In this document: piece after piece, positions 1 to 6,104 of the stretch
How the letters are laid out: every line of letters begins with the position of its first letter
Position numbering within the stretch: the stretch's first letter is position 1
Assembly (NCBI GenBank): GCA_026994735.1
Contig: JALWQD010000257.1
Coordinates: 1-16,179 of the forward strand
DNA: 16,179 bases
Source of the DNA: Gammaproteobacteria bacterium
Lineage (GTDB): Bacteria > Pseudomonadota > Gammaproteobacteria > SZUA-140
Direction: 5' to 3'
Made by a program: the position numbers and the translations under genes
Notes under the pieces: model-generated
The model's database searches: none
Seen by the model: only the letters and a program-made list of their open reading frames with translations
Told to the model about the DNA's origin: nothing

Positions 1-1053
1 CCGAATGTCTATGCCGACCAAATCGAATGGATGGATCGTCATTTGCAACGCCGGGATGCCATTGTACTCAGTGTGCACCCCCATAATGACCGCGGTACCG
101 CTGTGGCTGCCGCTGAGCTGGCGTTGATGGCCGGAGCCGACCGGGTTGAAGGCTGCCTCTTTGGCAATGGTGAGCGCACGGGCAATGTTGATCTGGTGAC
201 GCTGGCGCTGAATCTCTATAGCCAGGGCGTCGCCCCCGGCCTTGATTTCAGTGATTTGCCGGCGATTGCCCAGATCATGGAAGAGACAACGCGTCTGCCC
301 GTACATCCGCGTCATCCCTATGCCGGTGACCTTGTCTTTACTGCCTTCTCGGGCTCGCATCAGGACGCCATAAAAAAAGGCATGCTGGCGCAGACGTCAC
401 TGGAGCAATGGCAGGTGCCATATTTAGCCATCGACCCTCGCGATCTCGGGCGCAGCTATGATTCGGTTATTCGTGTCAACAGCCAGTCCGGCAAGGGCGG
501 CATTGCCTATTTGCTGGAACGTGATTTCGGTATCCACTTGCCGCGACGGCTGTTGATTGAGTTTTCGTCGATGGTGCAGATGGTTGCCGAAGAAAGGGGT
601 GGTGAAGTTGACAGCCATCAGATCTGGCAGTTGCTACTTAGTAATTATCAGCATGCGACTTCACCCCTTTGCTATGGCAGTCATGCGTTGTCGACCAGTG
701 ATGATGGTCGACAGCAGATACGTTTCCATCTTCAGCATGACGGGGTTGACTGTTTGTTGACGGGGACAGGCAGCGGGGTGCTTGATGCTGCTGTCCATGC
801 TTTGCAGAGCCTGGGCCCGGCAATGAAAATCCATTCCTTTGAAGAGCGCTCACTGAGCCATAGCGAAGATGCCGGCGAAGCCCAGGCCTGTGCCATCGTC
901 GAAATGGTGGTTGCTCAGCAGACGGCGTTTGGGCTGGCCATCGATGGTGACACTGTTACGGCCTCGTTAAAGGCGCTGATTGCCGCCTGTAATCGTTTGG
1001 CTGTGAGGCCGCAGCGAGCCACTGTCGATATGATGGCTGGCAGCAAAGGCTGA
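1..1053 (+). CDS. leuA: 2-isopropylmalate synthase, C-terminal part (5' end cut by the window edge)
   Basis: Condenses acetyl-CoA with 2-oxoisovalerate, the first committed step of leucine synthesis, in the cytoplasm. The frame is open from base 1 (PNVYADQIEWM...), giving 350 visible codons before TGA at 1051-1053. The family's long (yeast/actinobacterial-type) members have about 550-560 residues, so I infer that about 200 N-terminal residues, including the start of the TIM barrel, lie outside the window. Visible motifs are HPHNDRG, the metal-binding HxH of the barrel, then GADRVEGCLFGNGERTGN, typical of this family. The E. coli-type enzyme has HCHNDLG, so this is the long type. The last 130 or so residues (with GTGSGVLDAAVHAL) correspond to the LeuA allosteric domain, where leucine feedback normally acts. 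Complete at its 3' end, with no frameshift seen. Confidence 0.95.
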   Translation, partial: PNVYADQIEWMDRHLQRRDAIVLSVHPHNDRGTAVAAAELALMAGADRVEGCLFGNGERTGNVDLVTLALNLYSQGVAPGLDFSDLPAIAQIMEETTRLPVHPRHPYAGDLVFTAFSGSHQDAIKKGMLAQTSLEQWQVPYLAIDPRDLGRSYDSVIRVNSQSGKGGIAYLLERDFGIHLPRRLLIEFSSMVQMVAEERGGEVDSHQIWQLLLSNYQHATSPLCYGSHALSTSDDGRQQIRFHLQHDGVDCLLTGTGSGVLDAAVHALQSLGPAMKIHSFEERSLSHSEDAGEAQACAIVEMVVAQQTAFGLAIDGDTVTASLKALIAACNRLAVRPQRATVDMMAGSKG

Positions 1054-1090
1054 CGCTAAATGAATGCAGGGAGCTGTTGAGGGGGTCAAG

Positions 1091-1216
1091 TCCTGTGCTG
1101 AAGATGCCGACTAAATAGGGTCAGCCGTGACTTTGTTCATGGCATCCGATGTCCGCAAGGACGCAAACGATAGCGCGGTTGTGGTTCTGTTCAGGAGCCA
1201 CAGGCATGTCACAGGA
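1091..1216 (+). promoter_or_regulatory. Candidate structured mRNA leader of pilU that could mask its ribosome binding site
   Basis: Three hairpins can be drawn by eye: 1124-1130 with 1137-1143 (7 pairs, one G-T), 1151-1154 with 1159-1162 (GTCC/GGAC closed by a GCAA tetraloop), and 1181-1188 with 1194-1201 (8 pairs, two wobbles). They are enclosed by TCCTGTG (1091-1097) pairing with CACAGGA (1210-1216) and by ATGCC (1104-1108) pairing with GGCAT (1203-1207). The outer stem would cover part of the AGGAGG ribosome binding site (1213-1218). The GGACGCAAA string recalls the c-di-GMP-I riboswitch, but the second hairpin and the conserved 3' part of that family are not present, so I do not assign it. 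A stem of this size can arise by chance; treat as a hypothesis. Confidence 0.3.
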
Positions 1217-1225
1217 GGACCCGGC

Positions 1226-2368
1226 GTGGAATTTACCGATTACCTCAAGCTCATGATGGCCCGTGAGGCATCTGATCTCTACCTGACGGTGGGTGCACCA
1301 CCGAGTATGCGTGTTCATGGGCAGATTGTTGCCGTTGATAAATCGCCGATGCCTCCTGGCAAGACGGGGATGATTGCGCAATCGATCATGAATGAAGAGC
1401 AACGCCGTGTTTTTGCCAAGTCACCGGAGATGAATCTGGCGCTTGATGAAGGGGGTATCGGGCGCTTTCGGGTCAATATCTTTAAACAGCGCGGTCATGT
1501 TGGCATGGTGGTACGCTGCATCAAGACAGATATTCCCGAGGCCAGTGATCTTGGTATCCCGGAAATCGTCAAGAAGCTGGTGATGCAAAAGCGCGGTTTG
1601 GTGCTCTTTGTCGGCGCTACCGGTTCGGGTAAATCGACATCGCTGGCATCATTGATTGATTACCGTAATAGCAACAGCGCCGGCCATATCATTACCATTG
1701 AAGATCCGATCGAGTATGTCCATAAACACAAGCGCTCGATCATTACCCAGCGTGAAGTGGGTGACGATACCAGTAGTTATGCCGATGCCCTGAAAAATAC
1801 CTTGCGCCAGGCGCCGGACGTGATCCTGATCGGTGAGATTCGTGATCAGGAGACGATGGAACATGCCATTGCCTTTGCCGAGACCGGTCACCTGGCTATC
1901 TCAACCTTGCATGCGAACAATTCGAACCAGGCCTTTGAACGGATCATTAACTTTTTCCCGGAAGAAAGGCATAGCCAGCTGTTTATGGATCTTTCCCTGA
2001 ATGTCCGCGGTATCGTCTCCCAGCGCCTGATTCCATCGCTCGATGGCCGTCGGGCAGCCGCTTTTGAGATTTTGCTGGGTACGCCGCTGATCACCGATCT
2101 GCTGGTGAAGGGGGATATTCACAAGATTCGTGACGTGATGGAGCGTTCTGAAAATATCGGCATGATGACCTTTGATGCCTCGCTCTACCGTCTTTACAAG
2201 GAAGGGCTTATTTCCTTTGAAGAAGCACTGCGTAATGCCGACTCCCAGAATAACCTGCGTTTGCGTATCAGTCTTGAGGAAAAGGGTGCGGTCGGTGATG
2301 AAGGACTGCAATTGGCCGAAGAGGAGCGTGAGGACGATAGTCTGATGGGGGTTCTTGGGCGACGTTGA
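1226..2368 (+). CDS. pilU: Type IV pilus retraction ATPase, PilU type
   Basis: Hexameric AAA-type secretion ATPase of the PilT/PilU family, which acts at the inner-membrane base of type IV pili and drives pilus retraction (twitching, surface sensing, DNA uptake) together with PilT. The chosen GTG start has a strong AGGAGGA ribosome site (1213-1219) six bases upstream and gives 380 residues starting VEFTDYLKLM, matching PilU proteins (about 380). An in-frame GTG at 1127 would add 33 residues unlike the family. Visible motifs are Walker A GATGSGKS (residues 130-137), the Asp box TIEDPIEY, Walker B DVILIGEIRD and the His box GHLAISTLHANN. The acidic C-terminal tail (EEEREDDSLMG) and the NSNSAGHIITIEDPIEYVH stretch fit PilU better than PilT. 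No pilT or other pilus gene lies in the window. The gene converges on recN, with only 48 bases between their stops. Confidence 0.93.
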   Translation: MEFTDYLKLMMAREASDLYLTVGAPPSMRVHGQIVAVDKSPMPPGKTGMIAQSIMNEEQRRVFAKSPEMNLALDEGGIGRFRVNIFKQRGHVGMVVRCIKTDIPEASDLGIPEIVKKLVMQKRGLVLFVGATGSGKSTSLASLIDYRNSNSAGHIITIEDPIEYVHKHKRSIITQREVGDDTSSYADALKNTLRQAPDVILIGEIRDQETMEHAIAFAETGHLAISTLHANNSNQAFERIINFFPEERHSQLFMDLSLNVRGIVSQRLIPSLDGRRAAAFEILLGTPLITDLLVKGDIHKIRDVMERSENIGMMTFDASLYRLYKEGLISFEEALRNADSQNNLRLRISLEEKGAVGDEGLQLAEEEREDDSLMGVLGRR

Positions 2369-2416
2369 TGTTTTTTTGTCGCCAGGGTTGCTGCTGCGGT
2401 TGCACGTCGGGGAGCG

Positions 2417-4105
2417 TCAGGCGCTTTCACTGACCCCGTTGCTGGCCTGCTCAAGCAGTTCGCGGGCATGGGCTTCGGCACGCTCGGTAATTTCGATGCC
2501 ACCGAGCATGCGCGCCAGTTCTTCCGGTCTTTGTTGACTATTGAGTGGCCGTACATGGCTGCTGATTTCATGGCGATTGCTTTCCTTGCAGACCATCAGG
2601 TGCTGTTGTCCCAAGGCAGCAACCTGCGCCAGGTGTGTGATGCAGAAGACCTGGCGTTCATCAGCGAGCTGGCGCAAGTGCTGGCCAACGATGGCGGCAA
2701 TGCGGCCACCAATACCGACATCGACTTCATCGAAGACGAGGGTCGGGATACCCGCCTGGCGTGCAGTGACGACCTGAATGGCCAGGCTGATACGTGACAG
2801 TTCGCCGCCGGAGGCCGCTTTTTCCAGTGCCACTGCGGGCAGGCTGGGATGAGCGCTGGCTTTGAAAATGATGCGGTCACTGCCATGTTGAGTCTGTTGA
2901 TCGTCTGCCAATGCTTCAATATCAATCTGTAATTGTCCTGTCGGCATGCCGAGTTGCTGCATATGGCCGGTGACCGTTTGCGCCAGTTGTCTGGCCGCGG
3001 CCTGGCGGGCTTTGTGAAGCTTGGCGGCCTTTATCTGGTAGCGTTGCTGTTCCTTGCTCAATGCCTGTCGTTTGCTGGCCAGTACCTGGCTGCCGCTATC
3101 GATTTGCCGCAGCTGTTCATTGAGGCGTGCCAGTTGCTGGGGCAGTTGTTCCGGTTGGATGCGGTGTTTGCGCGCCAGTTCAATAATGTCATTGAGGCGT
3201 TGTTCAACCTCACTGAGGCGTTCTGGGTCATGTTCAAAGCCGGCGCTTTGCTGGCGTAATTCGTCGCGGGCTTCCGCACACTGGATTGTTGCTGTTTGTA
3301 AAAGATCAATGACGCTTTGCAAGCCGGGGGCATTTTCGAGCTGGGCCGCGAGTTTTTTCAGGCACTGCTGCAGCTGGTCTTCGATGGCCATGTCGCCCGT
3401 CGAGAGAGCGTCGATAACTTGTGCACAATCCTGATTCAGGCTGTCGGCATGGGTGAGCGTCTTTTGCTCGCGTTCAAGGGTTGCCAGTTCATCAGCACCC
3501 AGTTGCAAACGGGATAATTCATCCAATTGGTAGCTGAGTAGTTCACGCTGGCCGCGCTCATCGCCGGTCAGGGATTCAAGGTCGAGAATGTCCTGTTGCA
3601 GACGCTGGCGTTGGCGATAACTGTCGCTGACTTCGGCAAGCAGTTTTTCATGGGCGCCGAAATCATCAAGCAAATGTCGCTGATAGTCGTGACGCAAGAG
3701 AGCGTGGTGGGCGTGCTGGCCATGGATATCAACCAGTTGCTGGCCGAGTTCGAGCAGACGTTGCTGGGCGACCGGGTTGCCGTTGATGAAGGACTGGTTT
3801 CTGCCTTTGCGGCGGATAACACGACGCAGGATACAAGCGTCTTCATGATCAAGTGCCTGTTCCTGTAACCACTGCTGGACAGCGGGCAGTTTGTCGATAT
3901 TGAAGCTCAGGTCAATTTCGGCGCGGTCGGCATCATGATGAACACTGTCGCTGTTCGTTGTTTGACCCAGGGCCAGTGACAGGGCTCCGATAAGAATCGA
4001 TTTGCCGGCACCGGTTTCACCCGTCAGGACAGTCAGGCCGCTGTTCAGGTCAAGAGAGAGCTCCCGTGTCAGGGCAAGGTTGCGGATATGGATATGTTCG
4101 AGCAT
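2417..4105 (-). CDS. recN: DNA repair protein RecN (SMC-like ATPase)
   Basis: SMC-family ATPase that acts at DNA double-strand breaks in recombinational repair, holding or bridging DNA with RecA. The 562 residues match the family's usual 550-560. The N-terminal Walker A is GETGAGKS (29-36). A long central region rich in Gln, Leu and Glu with heptad character forms the coiled coil. The C-terminal half has the ABC signature ASGGELSR (431-438) and Walker B TLVFDEVDVGIGG (around 455-467), followed by ITHLAQVAA, the typical switch-His region. The ATG start begins MLEHIHIRNLAL, as in other RecN proteins, though its ribosome site is weak. It lies 26 bases after nadK on the same strand, so the two are probably co-transcribed. 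In E. coli recN has LexA boxes; I saw no CTGT-N8-ACAG-like site in the nadK-recN gap or upstream of nadK. Confidence 0.97.
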   Translation of the reverse strand: MLEHIHIRNLALTRELSLDLNSGLTVLTGETGAGKSILIGALSLALGQTTNSDSVHHDADRAEIDLSFNIDKLPAVQQWLQEQALDHEDACILRRVIRRKGRNQSFINGNPVAQQRLLELGQQLVDIHGQHAHHALLRHDYQRHLLDDFGAHEKLLAEVSDSYRQRQRLQQDILDLESLTGDERGQRELLSYQLDELSRLQLGADELATLEREQKTLTHADSLNQDCAQVIDALSTGDMAIEDQLQQCLKKLAAQLENAPGLQSVIDLLQTATIQCAEARDELRQQSAGFEHDPERLSEVEQRLNDIIELARKHRIQPEQLPQQLARLNEQLRQIDSGSQVLASKRQALSKEQQRYQIKAAKLHKARQAAARQLAQTVTGHMQQLGMPTGQLQIDIEALADDQQTQHGSDRIIFKASAHPSLPAVALEKAASGGELSRISLAIQVVTARQAGIPTLVFDEVDVGIGGRIAAIVGQHLRQLADERQVFCITHLAQVAALGQQHLMVCKESNRHEISSHVRPLNSQQRPEELARMLGGIEITERAEAHARELLEQASNGVSESA

Positions 4106-4131
4106 CTTGGTATCTCGTTGGGGCCGGTTGA

Positions 4132-5022
4132 TTAGATATTATGAGGCGCTTCTGCCCAATGTAGTTTGGCTCTCAGAAGTTCAAAGTGATTATGATGATG
4201 AAGATGTATTAGTTTGATTGTCTTCTTCTTTCTCTTTGCGATGACACGATCGCCGATCTCCAGTTCAAAATTCACCTGGCCATCGCAGGTGACACGGGAA
4301 TGGTCGTGAGTGGTGGCGCTGACAACGATTTCAACTTCACTGTGGCTGCCGACGACGAGAGGACGATTGCTCATTGAGTGAGGGCTGATGGGGACGATAA
4401 TCATTGTTTCGAGGCCGGGGGCGACAATCGGCCCGCCGGCTGACAGGGCATAGGCCGTTGAACCCGTTGGCGTGGCGACAATGAGGCCGTCGGCGCGGAG
4501 CTTGTTGACAAACTTGCCGTCAATATAGGTTTCCAGTTCGATCATCTGCGAGATATTCCACTTATAGACAACGACCTCATTGAAGGCCGCTCCAAGGGTG
4601 ATGGTCTTGCCTTTCCGTTCAACGCTACAGTCAATCAGAAAACGTTCTTCTGTTTGATATTCGCCGGTGAGAATCTGCTCCAGTGATTCACACATGACGG
4701 TGGGTGTGATATCGGTTAGAAAACCCAGATGTCCGAGGTTGATGCCGACGAGGGGGACATCGTAATCGGCCAGTGAGCGGGCGGTATTGAGCAGCGTGCC
4801 ATCACCACCGATGACGATGGCGAGGTCACAGCGTTCGCCCAGTTCGCGCCGGTCGCAGGTTTCGATACTCTCACCTTTGAATAATGGCACAGTGTCTTTG
4901 TCAACGAGTACCTTGCGGTGTTGCTTGCAGAGATAGCTGTGCATCGTCATGAGGGCATCACTGACACTGGGGTCGGCATATTTGCCGATCAGTCCTATGG
5001 TTTGAAAGTGGCTGGCTGTCAT
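4132..5022 (-). CDS. nadK: NAD kinase
   Basis: Phosphorylates NAD to NADP in the cytoplasm using ATP or polyphosphate. It is the sole route to NADP in most bacteria. The ATG at 5022 gives 296 residues (E. coli 292) beginning MTASHFQTIGLIGK, with AAGG about ten bases upstream. An in-frame TTG at 5064 would add 14 residues without family support. Key motifs are GGDGT (72-76, with the catalytic Asp74), NLGHLGFLTD, the NE pair at 148-149 that contacts the substrate, and TPTGSTAYALSAGGP from 183. The C-terminal segment is unusually rich in His and Lys (AKRKKKTIKLIHLHHHNHFELL), which fits the family's usual end. First gene of a probable nadK-recN operon and divergent from grpE, the arrangement also known from E. 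coli. Confidence 0.97.
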   Translation of the reverse strand: MTASHFQTIGLIGKYADPSVSDALMTMHSYLCKQHRKVLVDKDTVPLFKGESIETCDRRELGERCDLAIVIGGDGTLLNTARSLADYDVPLVGINLGHLGFLTDITPTVMCESLEQILTGEYQTEERFLIDCSVERKGKTITLGAAFNEVVVYKWNISQMIELETYIDGKFVNKLRADGLIVATPTGSTAYALSAGGPIVAPGLETMIIVPISPHSMSNRPLVVGSHSEVEIVVSATTHDHSRVTCDGQVNFELEIGDRVIAKRKKKTIKLIHLHHHNHFELLRAKLHWAEAPHNI

Positions 5023-5325
5023 GATTTCAGAACCTTGCGGGTTATAGCGTCTGCAGAGTGTCAAAAGCTACCACGGCAGGGGGGCATTACCAAGTTTGTC
5101 GGGTGCGGGCGGATGGACTTGAGGTTTGAGAGCGTTGTTTTTTGCCTGCCGGCCCTTTTTGTCTCTCTCGCGAATGAAAATTAGCAATATTCGCTACAAA
5201 AACTATTGAAAAGTTGCTGTCGCCGCCCCATAGATTAGTTCAGTGGCTGCAGGTCGATGGCCTGCGACGAGAAAAAACCAACCAACTGGCCCAAAAACAG
5301 GGCCGTTGAGCAAGGGAGATAGCGA
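5023..5325. other. Divergent intergenic region between nadK and grpE
   Basis: This 303-base stretch holds no convincing gene. From right to left it carries the grpE ribosome site, two small leader hairpins (GCAGG 5249-5253 with CCTGC 5261-5265, and GGCCC 5288-5292 with GGGCC 5300-5304), a sigma-32-type promoter (5203-5234) and a 6-base inverted repeat GCGAAT/ATTCGC (5170-5175 and 5189-5194). The nadK promoter should lie on the minus strand in 5030-5200, but I could not pick out convincing hexamers. No CIRCE element (TTAGCACTC-N9-GAGTGCTAA) is present and no hrcA gene precedes grpE. Confidence 0.7.
5203..5234 (+). promoter_or_regulatory. Predicted sigma-32 (RpoH) heat-shock promoter of grpE
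   Basis: The -35 element TTGAAA (5206-5211) and the -10 element CCCCATAG (5226-5233) are 14 bases apart. The consensus is CTTGAAA, 11-16 bases, CCCCATnT, so the -10 matches at seven of eight positions and the -35 core is perfect. Transcription would start near 5240, giving a leader of about 85 bases before the grpE GTG. Position, spacing and the identity of the downstream gene agree, so this is a strong call. Confidence 0.8.
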
Positions 5326-5964
5326 GTGGATAAAGAAGACGGGCAGCAAGAAGAAGTTGAGTCTGTGCAGACGGATGGGCTTGAAGCGTCGCCACTCACA
5401 GGGCAGCAAGAGGCCAATGAAGTCAGTGACGCGGATTTGCCGGATAATCCCGAAGCGATGCGTGAAGAATTGCAGACTGCACGCCAGAAGGCGGATGACT
5501 ATTGGGATCAATTGCTGCATGCGCGTGCTGATTTGACGAATATGCAGCGTCGCGCCGAACGTGAGCTTGCAAATGCCCATAAATATGCCCTTGATCGTTT
5601 TGTGCGTGACTTGTTGCCTGTCTATGACAGTCTTGAGCTGGGCCTCAATGCGGCGAAAGAGCCTGATACTGATACGGCCAAGATTATTGAAGGTCTGGAG
5701 ATGACCTTGCGTATGTTTGTTGAAACACTGGGCAAGTTTGGTGTCAGTCTTGTTGACCCCCAGGGGCAGCCTTTTGATCCGGCCGTACACCAGGCAATGA
5801 CGACGCAGCCAGCTCCGGAACAGCCAAACAATACCGTCCTCAATGTCTTTCAGAAAGGCTGTTTGCTGAATGATCGTCTCGTTCGTCCGGCAACTGTTGT
5901 GGTTTCTTCTGGCGGCAAAAATGATGACGCCGAAGAACATGCCTCTATTGATGAGCATGCTTGA
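5326..5964 (+). CDS. grpE: Nucleotide exchange factor GrpE of the DnaK chaperone
   Basis: Dimeric co-chaperone that opens the DnaK nucleotide pocket to release ADP, and is itself a thermosensor. The protein has 212 residues, a little longer than E. coli GrpE (197) because of its acidic N-terminal tail (about residues 1-45, Glu/Asp/Gln-rich), which is variable in the family. Residues of about 45-95 form the long paired helix (MREELQTARQKADDYWDQLL, LTNMQRRAERE). The C-terminal beta domain ends with VLNVFQKGCLLNDRLVRPATVVVS, the family signature. The start is GTG at 5326, supported by AAGGGAGA (5312-5319) six bases upstream. First gene of the heat-shock cluster; a sigma-32 promoter lies about 100 bases upstream. 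Confidence 0.96.
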   Translation: MDKEDGQQEEVESVQTDGLEASPLTGQQEANEVSDADLPDNPEAMREELQTARQKADDYWDQLLHARADLTNMQRRAERELANAHKYALDRFVRDLLPVYDSLELGLNAAKEPDTDTAKIIEGLEMTLRMFVETLGKFGVSLVDPQGQPFDPAVHQAMTTQPAPEQPNNTVLNVFQKGCLLNDRLVRPATVVVSSGGKNDDAEEHASIDEHA

Positions 5965-5976
5965 TGTGCGCCAGGC

Positions 5977-6005
5977 CTTGAAAGACAGTCTCGCGCCCCA
6001 ATGAT
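5977..6005 (+). promoter_or_regulatory. Predicted sigma-32 (RpoH) promoter of dnaK
   Basis: CTTGAAA (5977-5983) is a perfect -35 heptamer. CCCCAATGAT (5996-6005) follows 12 bases after it and resembles the CCCCATnT -10 element, with one extra A. It starts only 13 bases after the grpE stop, which implies that dnaK-dnaJ can be transcribed independently of grpE. Slightly weaker than the grpE promoter because of the -10 mismatch and shorter spacer. Confidence 0.65.
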
Positions 6006-6048
6006 TGTAAGCAGTTCAGGTGGTATGTGAATAAAAACTTTGGCTAAA

Positions 6049-6082
6049 CGCGCTTGGCGCGATAGTTGTCAGGACAATTTTT
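6049..6082 (+). other. Two small hairpins in the dnaK leader
   Basis: CGCGC (6049-6053) and GCGCG (6057-6061) form a five-pair stem with a TTG loop. Directly after it TTGTC/GACAA (6066-6077) is followed by TTTTT (6078-6082). The second stem is too weak for a confident terminator. Together the two could slow grpE read-through or form part of the dnaK leader. Confidence 0.35.
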
Positions 6083-6104
6083 AGTACATTTTGGAGGAAG
6101 TTTC

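Noticed and set aside
1151..1180. c-di-GMP-I (GEMM) riboswitch, because of GGACGCAAA and TAGCGCGGTT before a pilus gene
   Set aside because: In the known fold GACGCAAA follows a longer GNRA hairpin and is separated from TAGC by a second hairpin. Here GGAC is used up in the first stem and the second hairpin is missing.
2358..2383. GGCGAC/GTCGCC inverted repeat between the pilU and recN stops as a shared terminator
   Set aside because: The run of seven T lies inside the loop, not after the stem, and neither strand has a T tract downstream of the hairpin.
2468..2797. 109-codon + strand frame inside recN
   Set aside because: It lies wholly opposite the recN coding sequence, which carries clear ABC motifs. 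No ribosome site and no recognisable product.
4106..4131. LexA box in front of recN
   Set aside because: No CTGT-N8-ACAG-like sequence in the short nadK-recN gap.
5023..5325. CIRCE/HrcA operator in front of grpE
   Set aside because: A TTAGCAATATTCGCTA string is present near 5181, but the nine-base spacer and the GAGTGCTAA half are missing.
5203..5958. 251-codon minus-strand frame opposite grpE
   Set aside because: Antisense to grpE, whose protein is unambiguous. The composition of the antisense product is typical of a shadow frame.
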